Assembly (NCBI GenBank): GCA_012515825.1
Contig: JAAYXQ010000178.1
Coordinates: 1-5,447 of the forward strand
Direction: 5' to 3'
Source of the DNA: Fibrobacter sp.
GTDB taxonomy: Bacteria > Fibrobacterota > Fibrobacteria > Fibrobacterales > Fibrobacteraceae
DNA: 5,447 bases
Shown here: one piece after another, positions 1-5,447 of the stretch
Numbering within the stretch: the stretch's first letter is position 1
Layout: the number at the start of each line of letters is the position of its first letter
Position numbers and translations under genes: made by a program
Notes under the pieces: generated by a model
The model's database searches: none
What the model saw: only the letters and a program-made list of their open reading frames with translations
What the model was told of the DNA's origin: nothing

Positions 1-51
1 AAAATGGCAAATCGTTAAAAATTTTAATATTGTTTTTAGTATTATTTAGTT

Positions 52-1368
52 ATGCGCTTTTATCATGTTATCTTACTTTTAGTTTTGCTGATCGATGTTT
101 CCTTTGCAGCAATAGATCCTCGTTTAGAACAAGGAGCCCGTTTTGCTGCTGCAGGCGAGTATGAAAAAGCTATTGGAGAATACAACGCTATTCTTGCAAC
201 GGATCCCAATAATGCACAGGCCTATTTTGCTGCTGCAGAAGTCCGTTTTAAAATGAAAGATTATAGCCGAGCACTAGCTAATTACCGTTTAGCTTATCGC
301 TATGCTCCTCAGATGAGTGAGGCTTATGAAGGTGCCGCTCGAATTTATGAAGTATTAGGAAATAAAAAAGGGGCCGCAGACGAACGTGCGAAAGACCCTG
401 CTAACCAACCTCCTGTTGTTGAAGAATCGTCTTCTTCAGTGGAACTATCATCGTCTTCAGAAATTCCTGTATCCTCTTCAGTGATTCCTCCTTCCTCTTC
501 TTCTGTAGTCGTTTCTTCGTCTTCAATTGTTCTACCTTCTTCTTCTTCTGTCGCTCCAGTCCCTTCTTCAGCAACGGTTGCTAAAGACTCTTCTTCAAAG
601 TTTTCTTATAATAGCCCTCTATTCTTAAAAGGCGTTGAACTTTTTAAAGCCAAAAAATATAATGAGGTGGCTTCTATTTGGAGAGAAGTCTTAAAACAAG
701 AACCAGGGCATCCTGGAGCTTATTACTATGCTGGCTTAGTCCGTTATGAATTAGGGGAGTTAGATAAAGCAGAGTATAATTTAAAACGTGCTTTTGATTT
801 TCCTGAATTAGGGCCTAAAGCGCATTATTATTTAAGTCTTATTTATAAAAAGAAAAATAAGAAAGATTTAGAAATTGCTGAGCTTCGTCTTTATTCAGAA
901 ACTATGTCATCTCTAGATCCTAAAGACCCTGCGCTTGCAAGGCTTGCGGAATTAACAGGTACTACAGATGCAGTAGATTCGACTCCAAAGACACAAGTAG
1001 ATTCTACGCCAGCAGTCGTAGATGCTGTGAAATCAACTCCTCCAGAGGTTTCTAAGGTTTCTACAGATGAACGTTCTATTGATGCAGCAAATGTTGCTTT
1101 TAGAAAGGGCGATTTAGCAACAGCTCTTTCTATTTATCGAGAATTTATTGAAAATAAAACAAGCGATGAAGAGTATTCATTCGCTTTATTACAAATTGGA
1201 AACATATACAGAGAACGTCGTGATTTCCGTTCTGCAGTCGCGAAGTATAGAGAAATTGTTGAGAGCTACCCTAATTCAGACTGGGCAAATGAAGCAGAAA
1301 GAGCTTGGGAAGATGCGGTATGGCAAGAAAAGAATGCTTCTATATTACCACGTCAAAACAAGCGCTAG
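52..1368 (+). CDS. Secreted TPR-repeat protein with polyserine linker
   Basis: A 438-residue exported protein, probably a periplasmic or surface scaffold that binds other proteins; its exact role is not recognisable. The N-terminus is a signal peptide: MRFYH, a hydrophobic core at residues 6-14, and a likely cut after SFA (residue 19). There is no lipobox cysteine. TPR-like helix pairs follow at about 25-113, with typical A-x-G-x-Y/F and D/E-P-x-N patterns. A serine-block linker occupies 126-182, more TPR units 188-287, a short linker with repeated STP motifs about 307-331, and a final TPR group about 341-425. The C-terminal group resembles the TPR region of YbgF/CpoB-type envelope proteins, but this is only a likeness. 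ATG at 52 is the first start after an in-frame TAG at 37-39, and it places the signal peptide exactly; no clear Shine-Dalgarno is visible. The gene ends 2 bases before the convergent rlmI stop. The polyserine linker suggests a Fibrobacter-type organism. Confidence 0.85.
   Translation: MRFYHVILLLVLLIDVSFAAIDPRLEQGARFAAAGEYEKAIGEYNAILATDPNNAQAYFAAAEVRFKMKDYSRALANYRLAYRYAPQMSEAYEGAARIYEVLGNKKGAADERAKDPANQPPVVEESSSSVELSSSSEIPVSSSVIPPSSSSVVVSSSSIVLPSSSSVAPVPSSATVAKDSSSKFSYNSPLFLKGVELFKAKKYNEVASIWREVLKQEPGHPGAYYYAGLVRYELGELDKAEYNLKRAFDFPELGPKAHYYLSLIYKKKNKKDLEIAELRLYSETMSSLDPKDPALARLAELTGTTDAVDSTPKTQVDSTPAVVDAVKSTPPEVSKVSTDERSIDAANVAFRKGDLATALSIYREFIENKTSDEEYSFALLQIGNIYRERRDFRSAVAKYREIVESYPNSDWANEAERAWEDAVWQEKNASILPRQNKR
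427..597 (+). repeat. Polyserine-block linker coding repeat
   Basis: This low-complexity segment encodes residues 126-182 of the TPR protein. Runs of two to four serines recur every 7-8 residues (126-129, 133-136, 141-143, 148-151, 155-158, 163-166, 172-173, 180-182), separated by short stretches rich in V, P, I, L and E. Serine codons are mixed (tct, tca, tcg, tcc), so the repeat is kept at protein level and is not a pure nucleotide microsatellite. It probably acts as a flexible spacer between two TPR modules outside the cytoplasm. Confidence 0.85.
970..1044 (+). repeat. Short STP-motif linker repeat
   Basis: These bases encode residues 307-331 of the TPR protein. Three near-copies with the core V-(D/K)-S-T-P are spaced 8 and then 10 residues apart (AVDSTP, QVDSTP, AVKSTP). 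The stretch lies between the second and third TPR groups and is presumably a second flexible linker. It differs in composition from the upstream polyserine linker, being rich in D, T, P and V. Confidence 0.6.
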
Positions 1369-1370
1369 TT

Positions 1371-2564
1371 TTATTCCACTTCGATTAAAAGACCTTTCAA
1401 ATATTGCCCTTCAGGGAAGGACGTTTTTACAGGGTGATCTGCTGGTTGCCCAAAACGTTCTATAATTTGAGCACTTCGTTTAGCATCTTCTACCGCATCG
1501 GCAATGATTTTCTGAAATAGATCCATTTCCATTAAACCAGAACAACTAAAAGTAGCAAGACGCCCACCAGGGCTTAAAAGCTTGATCGCGAGAAGGTTAA
1601 TGTCTTTATACCCACGAGCTCCTTTATTTAAGCTGTCTTTAGACTCTATAAATTTAGGCGGATCAAGGATGATTAAATCAAATTGAAGCCCTTTATCTCG
1701 ACATTGCCTTAAGTAGGTAAAGACATCGGCTTGTGTATGTGTAATTTGGCTTGTAGGGAGCTTGTTTTTTAATACTAAATCACGTGCAATCTTCAGAGCT
1801 TCTTTAGATACATCGACTTGGTGAACGTGTTTAGCACCGCCTTTTAGCGCGTAAAGACCAAAGCCTCCTGTATAGCAGAAACAGTTCAAAACACTTTTCC
1901 CAGATGCTAATTCTCCGATTCTTTTTCTAGCATCACGTTGATCTAAGTAGTAGCCTGTTTTATGCCCGTTCCAAAGATCAATATCAAAGAGAACGCCGTT
2001 TTCATTAATCAGAACAGGTTCAGTAGGCACATTCCCATAAGCCACTTCTTTGCGTAAAGGTAAACCTTCTTTGGTACGAACTTCTGAATCGGATCGTTCT
2101 AAAATCCCTGTACAGCCTGTTTTCTCGACGAGTAATTTGAAAATGATTTTTCGGAAAACTTCTGCGCCAGCGGATAAAATTTCAATCGAAAAGTAAGGAC
2201 CATATTTATCGATAATACAACCAGGAATCCCATCGTTTTCAGCATTAATCAAACGAAACGCATTCTCTTTATTTTGAATATCAAAGCCTCTAGCACGGCG
2301 TATTTCTATAGCAAGGTCTAAGATTTCAGAGAAGTAATCTTCTCCTATGTTTTTCTTCTCTCCAAAATTCCAGAATCGAGCTCTAATTTGAGAAGAAGGA
2401 GAATAAGCTCCCATGCCTAAGAAATCCCCAGCATAAGAATAAATTTCAACGGAATCCCCAAGACTTGGGTCTCCAAGGACTTTGTCGATCGCTCCGCTAA
2501 AAACCCAAGGATGACGGCGTAATGCAGATTTATCGCGTCCAGCTTTTAATGTAATGGCTTTCAT
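1371..2564 (-). CDS. rlmI: 23S rRNA (cytosine-C5)-methyltransferase RlmI
   Basis: A SAM-dependent methyltransferase of the RlmI family, which in E. coli makes m5C1962 in 23S rRNA. Its 397 residues match the usual length (E. coli about 396). An N-terminal PUA RNA-binding domain (about 2-70) includes RRHPWVFSGAI (16-26) and the SPSSQIRAR segment (55-63). The family signature GHKTGYYLDQRDAR is at 200-213. The Rossmann catalytic domain has the SAM loop VLNCFCYTGGFG (225-236), acidic D251, motif IV DPPKF (301-305) and SCSGLM (340-345), whose Cys341 is the expected catalytic nucleophile. The C-terminal ADHPV...FPEGQYLKG block is intact, so the enzyme looks functional. The ATG at 2564 gives the standard family N-terminus; no Shine-Dalgarno is apparent. 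It diverges from the VanZ-like gene and converges with the TPR gene. The alternative paralogue RlmK/L is unlikely because the PUA-RlmI architecture and motifs match throughout. Confidence 0.95.
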   Translation of the reverse strand: MKAITLKAGRDKSALRRHPWVFSGAIDKVLGDPSLGDSVEIYSYAGDFLGMGAYSPSSQIRARFWNFGEKKNIGEDYFSEILDLAIEIRRARGFDIQNKENAFRLINAENDGIPGCIIDKYGPYFSIEILSAGAEVFRKIIFKLLVEKTGCTGILERSDSEVRTKEGLPLRKEVAYGNVPTEPVLINENGVLFDIDLWNGHKTGYYLDQRDARKRIGELASGKSVLNCFCYTGGFGLYALKGGAKHVHQVDVSKEALKIARDLVLKNKLPTSQITHTQADVFTYLRQCRDKGLQFDLIILDPPKFIESKDSLNKGARGYKDINLLAIKLLSPGGRLATFSCSGLMEMDLFQKIIADAVEDAKRSAQIIERFGQPADHPVKTSFPEGQYLKGLLIEVE

Positions 2565-2586
2565 AAAAAGAAAAGTTAGAATTTTC

Positions 2587-2596
2587 TATTATAATA
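2587..2596. promoter_or_regulatory. Palindromic TATAAT box, possible divergent -10
   Basis: The ten bases TATTATAATA form a perfect palindrome, so a TATAAT hexamer is present on both strands (plus 2590-2595; minus 2593-2588). It lies in the 31-base gap between rlmI and the VanZ-like gene. On the minus strand it is 23 bases from the rlmI ATG, a normal distance for a -10 box. On the plus strand it abuts the first VanZ-gene ATG candidate, so a plus transcript would begin near 2602. No good -35 match is visible at the usual spacing on either strand, and such AT-rich hexamers arise by chance. Confidence 0.35.
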
Positions 2597-3009
2597 TGGC
2601 TATGATAGAAAAAATCTTTATTCAATATCCATTTTTACGATATGTCTCTGCTATTCTCATAATGGCTGTTTTATTCCATATGTCTTCAAAACCAGGAACG
2701 GATTTACCTTCGTTATTTTATGGCTCAGATAAGATACTCCATACGATAGCCTATGCTGCTTTAGGGTGTTCTTTCTCGTTTTGGTTTAAGCCAGCTCTTT
2801 GGAAAAAGTTTCCTATTCGAATTGCTCTTGTAGTATTTTTATTAACCGTACTATATGGTGTCTCTGATGAATTTCACCAAAGCTTTACACCAGGCCGATT
2901 TGTCTCTGGCTATGATTTAATAGCCGATGGAATTGGAGCGATTCTTGCTATTGTCGCTTATCGCTATTATTTACAAGTAGTCTTTTTTAAAAATCACCTA
3001 AAAAGATGA
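2596..3009 (+). CDS. VanZ-family membrane protein
   Basis: A small integral membrane protein of the VanZ family, 137 residues from this start. Four hydrophobic helices lie at about 15-31, 48-64, 75-90 and 105-125. The family signature is present: D45-K-x2-H49 followed by Y53, then SDEFHQSFTPGR (90-101) with D91, E92, H94, Q95 and R101, and the Asp residues D107 and D111 in the last helix. VanZ gives weak teicoplanin resistance in enterococci by an unknown mechanism; most relatives are chromosomal proteins of unknown function, and nothing here indicates resistance. The start is uncertain: ATG at 2596 or 2602 fits the divergent gap, whereas ATG at 2554 would add 14 basic/aromatic residues and overlap the rlmI start by 11 bases. 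None has a clear ribosome binding site. The coding end overlaps murB, on the opposite strand, by 23 bases. Neighbouring murB and mtgA fit an envelope role, by inference only. Confidence 0.85.
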   Translation: MAMIEKIFIQYPFLRYVSAILIMAVLFHMSSKPGTDLPSLFYGSDKILHTIAYAALGCSFSFWFKPALWKKFPIRIALVVFLLTVLYGVSDEFHQSFTPGRFVSGYDLIADGIGAILAIVAYRYYLQVVFFKNHLKR

Positions 3010-3862
3010 TTTCTCGCTCGAGAGTAATCCCTGTTTGCTTAAATACAGTTTCAATGATTGCGCTTGTTAAATCATAGATGTTTTGAGCGGTGGCATTCCC
3101 TGTATTGATTATAAAGTTCGCATGTTTTGGAGAAACCATGGCACCACCAATAGAAAATCCTTTGAGCCCTGCTTTTTCAACCAAAGCTCCAGGAAAATCT
3201 TGAGGAGTTCTTTTAAAAACAGAACCTGCATTGGGGTATTCTAGAGGTTGAGAATCTCTTCTTTTTTGCATCACTGTATTCATTTCTTTTTCTAGAGCAT
3301 CTTTAGAGCCTTTAGTCAATTGAAAGGAGGCCTCTAGAACGCATTCTTTATTATCTTGGAAAATAGAGTGCCTATAAGAAAAAGAACAGGCAGAAGCGTC
3401 TCGGGTAATGATTTGCCCTTGATCATTGATGCTTTTGACTTCTATTACCGTTTGAGAAATTTCTTGCCCGTATGCCCCTGCATTCATGTAGATAGCACCC
3501 CCTAATGTTCCTGGGATACCTGCGAGCAAATGCATACCACTGAGATTATTTTGAATGGATACTCGAGCTATTCTCGATAAAGGAGTCGCGGCTTTCGCTT
3601 TTATGATAGAGTCTTCTATGGATAATTCAGAAAAAGAACGTGACAGCTTCACGATATAGCCATCAAAGCCTTTGTCAGAAATAACAACGTTTGTACCGCG
3701 TCCAAGAATAAAAAGAGGCTTGTTTTGTTGAATCGCTTTTTTTTTAACTTCTAAAAATTGTTCATTTGTTTCTATTTCACAAAAAAATCGCGCTTCACCG
3801 CCCACTCTAAATGAAATTAAATGACGCAGAGAGTAATTTTCTTTTATATTAACGAAAGCCAT
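2987..3862 (-). CDS. murB: UDP-N-acetylenolpyruvoylglucosamine reductase MurB
   Basis: A cytoplasmic FAD enzyme that uses NADPH to reduce UDP-GlcNAc-enolpyruvate to UDP-MurNAc, the second committed step of peptidoglycan precursor synthesis. From this start it has 291 residues, the size of the short type II MurB (Bacillus/Staphylococcus class), not the roughly 340-residue E. coli type I. FAD-binding segments are GRGTNVVIS (54-62) and the GIPGTLGGAIYMNAGAYG block (115-132). The active-site region has YRHSIF (Tyr163, Arg164), NAGSVFKR with the proton-donor Ser214, and the C-terminal LEREI with the expected catalytic Glu284, so it looks complete. The ATG at 3862 is preferred. A TTG at 3886 would add eight residues (MHLSKLFD) and run 6 bases into the divergent primase-like gene. 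No Shine-Dalgarno is seen for either start. The 3' end overlaps the VanZ-like gene. Confidence 0.95.
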   Translation of the reverse strand: MAFVNIKENYSLRHLISFRVGGEARFFCEIETNEQFLEVKKKAIQQNKPLFILGRGTNVVISDKGFDGYIVKLSRSFSELSIEDSIIKAKAATPLSRIARVSIQNNLSGMHLLAGIPGTLGGAIYMNAGAYGQEISQTVIEVKSINDQGQIITRDASACSFSYRHSIFQDNKECVLEASFQLTKGSKDALEKEMNTVMQKRRDSQPLEYPNAGSVFKRTPQDFPGALVEKAGLKGFSIGGAMVSPKHANFIINTGNATAQNIYDLTSAIIETVFKQTGITLEREIIFLGDF

Positions 3863-3880
3863 ATCAAATAATTTAGAAAG

Positions 3881-4951
3881 ATGCAAATCAAACGCGATGA
3901 CATAGATAAAATAAAAGCGTCCCTATCGATCACGGCAGTCGCTAATGCACTTGGAATTGATGTGCAAAGAGGCAAATTCCGTTGCTTATATCCCATGCGC
4001 CATGCTCATGGAGATCGTACGCCTTCCGTTTCTATTTCTGAGGAGAAGGGCCTTTTTACGTGTTGGGTTTGTGAAGATATGCGAGGGGATGTTTTTGAAC
4101 TAGTGAAACAAGCTCGTAGTTGTTCTTTTGCAGAGGCTTTAGAGTGGTTACAAACAGAGTTCATGTCTCAGACTCAAATCCATGGGTTAACTTCCTTAAA
4201 CAAATCAATTACAGAACCAAGTATAGCAAGGCCTGTAAAACAAGCGAAGCCAGAAATTAAGCCTGAAGAACGGATGAAGGTGGTTTTATCTTTCTTAAAG
4301 CGCCTTTCAGTTGTCGACGGAACGCCTGCGGCTCGTTGGTTAGCTAGTCGTCGTATTTTTAAACCTGCTTGGGATAAAATGCGTCTTCGTTATATTTCAG
4401 ATTATAGTGCCCTTAATAAGTCGTTACTTTCTGAGTTTGGCTTAGAACTTTTACAAAAAACAGGATTGTATAATGATCGAGGAAACCTACGTTATTATAA
4501 GCATCCTCTAATTTTTCCGTATTTAGATGAGCATGTCCGCTCCCTTTTCTTTCAAGCAAGAGCCATTGATTCGAGCGTTGTTCCAAAAGAATTAAATCTA
4601 AAAGGTGAAATACCTTATCCTTATAATAAGGTGATTTTAAATCAACAACCTGGTTGGGTTTTTCTTTGCGAAGGAGTTGTAGATACTCTCACTATGATTT
4701 CCAGAAATATGGAGGCAGTTGGGATTCCTGGAGTAAAATCGTTTAAACCAGAATGGGTTTCTCTATTTGCTCAAAAAAAAGTAGTGCTTTGTTTTGATCA
4801 AGATGGGCCAGGCCGAGAAGCAACGGAATTAGTTCAAAACTTATTTCAGCGAGCTCAAATTCAAACGGCTCTTTTTGGTCGCGGTATTGAAGACGAACGT
4901 TTAAAATTGAAAGAAGGTCAAGATATTAATGACTGGTTCAATCAGCGCTAA
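3881..4951 (+). CDS. Short DnaG-like primase (CHC2 zinc finger + Toprim)
   Basis: A 356-residue protein with the catalytic layout of bacterial/phage primases, which make RNA primers on single-stranded DNA. The N-terminus (5-75) is a CHC2-type zinc finger: C35, H43 (or H41), the TPS motif 47-49 and C61-x2-C64. After a variable linker (about 95-130), residues 148-172 resemble the DnaG A-x2-YL-x2-RG-I helix. The segment HPLIFPYLDEHVRSLFFQARAID (208-230) matches the basic RNA-polymerase subdomain. A Toprim fold follows, with Glu264 in FLCEGVVDTL, VGIPGVKSF, the metal-binding DQD (306-308) and GQDINDW (346-352). It is far shorter than DnaG (about 600 residues) and ends just after Toprim, so the DnaB-helicase-binding domain is absent. 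The first Cys-His spacing is wider than in DnaG. It is unlikely to be the main replicative primase; a phage- or plasmid-derived or repair-related primase is possible. mtgA follows 18 bases later, suggesting co-transcription. Confidence 0.8.
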   Translation: MQIKRDDIDKIKASLSITAVANALGIDVQRGKFRCLYPMRHAHGDRTPSVSISEEKGLFTCWVCEDMRGDVFELVKQARSCSFAEALEWLQTEFMSQTQIHGLTSLNKSITEPSIARPVKQAKPEIKPEERMKVVLSFLKRLSVVDGTPAARWLASRRIFKPAWDKMRLRYISDYSALNKSLLSEFGLELLQKTGLYNDRGNLRYYKHPLIFPYLDEHVRSLFFQARAIDSSVVPKELNLKGEIPYPYNKVILNQQPGWVFLCEGVVDTLTMISRNMEAVGIPGVKSFKPEWVSLFAQKKVVLCFDQDGPGREATELVQNLFQRAQIQTALFGRGIEDERLKLKEGQDINDWFNQR

Positions 4952-4969
4952 TTATTTAGGTTTAGGAAT

Positions 4970-5447
4970 ATGAATGTAGAGTTTAAAAAAGTACTTGTTC
5001 AGATCAAACGAATTTCTTTTCTCATATTTAAGTGGATTTATCGGATATTAAATTATCTAGCGCGTGGCGTATTGTTAGCCTTATTTTTATATGCGGCAGC
5101 GTTTTCCATTGTTGTTTCTTACTTATTATATCGAGCTTTTGATTATGGATATAAAATTTACGATAATGTAATTTCGTTGAAATACGTACAACCAGAGATG
5201 AGTAATTATATGAAAGCTCTTCTGGATTCAAATCCTAATTTTGAAATTAAACATGAATTTGTACCTTTAGATAGCATTAGTAAACATCTTCAGAAAGCGG
5301 TTATCGCAAGTGAGGACGCTGGCTTTTATTTCCATCCAGGCTTTGATGTGCGGGCGATCGCAGAAGCTTTAGATGCAAATCAACTAAGAGGAAAAACAAA
5401 ATTTGGTGGTAGTACTTTAACACAGCAATTAGCCAAAAATCTTTTCT
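4970..5447 (+). CDS. mtgA: Monofunctional peptidoglycan glycosyltransferase MtgA, 5' part
   Basis: The first 159 residues of a GT51 enzyme that polymerises lipid II into glycan strands at the outer face of the inner membrane. The gene runs off the window edge. A basic cytoplasmic segment (1-32) is followed by one membrane anchor (about 33-54). The catalytic domain then opens as in E. coli MtgA: FVPLDSIS (97-104), AVIASED (110-116) with catalytic Glu115, F-x2-HPGFD (119-126) and GGSTLTQQLAKNLF (146-159). The short gap between the anchor and the GT51 motifs, and the VPLxxIS element, favour monofunctional MtgA over a bifunctional class A PBP. The missing C-terminus would have to confirm that no transpeptidase domain follows. 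ATG at 4970 is the first start after the upstream stop, which lies in the same frame. AGG at 4958-4960 and AGGA at 4964-4967 are possible but imperfectly spaced ribosome binding sites. It is probably co-transcribed with the primase-like gene. Confidence 0.92.
   Translation, partial: MNVEFKKVLVQIKRISFLIFKWIYRILNYLARGVLLALFLYAAAFSIVVSYLLYRAFDYGYKIYDNVISLKYVQPEMSNYMKALLDSNPNFEIKHEFVPLDSISKHLQKAVIASEDAGFYFHPGFDVRAIAEALDANQLRGKTKFGGSTLTQQLAKNLF

Noticed and set aside
1..18. Possible C-terminal end of an upstream gene (frame 1, stop at 16-18)
   Set aside because: Only five codons are visible, which is too little to tell a real gene end from a chance stop; the rest of the 51-base lead region is AT-rich with no convincing -35/-10 pair.
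1..160. Hydrophobic plus-strand frame (frame 3) open from the window edge
   Set aside because: Its hydrophobic look comes from T-rich DNA that also encodes the TPR-protein signal peptide in another frame; it soon becomes Cys/Arg-rich nonsense and stops.
1148..1465. Plus-strand open frame of 105 codons across the TPR gene end and rlmI end
   Set aside because: It lies out of frame over the well-supported 3' ends of two real genes, and its translation shows no recognisable domain or family pattern.
2554..2562. Shared ATGGCTTTC at 2554-2562 (plus) and at the murB start (minus strand, 3862-3854)
   Set aside because: A nine-base match encoding Met-Ala-Phe; the flanking bases diverge immediately, so it is best explained by chance.
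2596..3009. VanZ-like gene as a glycopeptide resistance determinant
   Set aside because: No vanA/B/H/X/R/S genes are nearby, and the VanZ family is broad and mostly of unknown function, so family membership does not show resistance.
3863..3880. AATAAT (3867-3872) as a -10 box for the primase-like gene
   Set aside because: It matches TATAAT at 5 of 6 positions, but no acceptable -35 is present at normal spacing and the local DNA is very AT-rich.
5028..5231. Minus-strand open frame of 67 codons
   Set aside because: It is antisense to the mtgA anchor and early catalytic region, where the plus-strand frame clearly matches GT51; the antisense product has no recognisable features.

Overview
The window is an ordinary, very compact stretch of bacterial chromosome. 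It carries five complete genes and the 5' part of a sixth, with no RNA gene, mobile element or CRISPR array. The DNA is AT-rich (roughly 40% GC by eye). The best lineage clue is the first protein, a secreted TPR protein whose domains are joined by a linker of repeated SSS/SSSS blocks. Such polyserine linkers are characteristic of Fibrobacter and its relatives, so a member of the Fibrobacterota, probably an AT-rich uncultured one, is the most likely source. This is inferred from style, not from a marker gene.

Layout from left to right: a secreted TPR protein (52-1368, +) converges with rlmI (1371-2564, -), a 23S rRNA m5C methyltransferase, leaving 2 bases between the stop codons. A small VanZ-family membrane protein (about 2596-3009, +) diverges from rlmI across 31 bases that contain a palindromic TATAAT-type box. 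It then converges with murB (2987-3862, -) with a 23-base overlap of the coding ends. A short DnaG-like zinc-finger/Toprim protein (3881-4951, +) diverges from murB across 18 bases. It is followed 18 bases later on the same strand by the start of mtgA (4970 onward), a glycosyltransferase cut by the window edge. No gene-free stretch exceeds 51 bases.

Four of the six genes point to the cell envelope: the exported TPR protein, the VanZ-like membrane protein, MurB (UDP-MurNAc precursor synthesis) and MtgA (glycan strand polymerisation). RlmI is a ribosome-modification enzyme. The primase-like protein is the least ordinary member. It has a DnaG-type zinc-finger and Toprim core but no helicase-binding C-terminal domain, and its zinc-finger spacing is atypical, more like phage or plasmid primases. 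Yet it sits between two peptidoglycan genes and probably shares a transcript with mtgA. I see no convincing new multi-gene system here; that protein and the squeezed divergent promoter regions are the points most worth checking.
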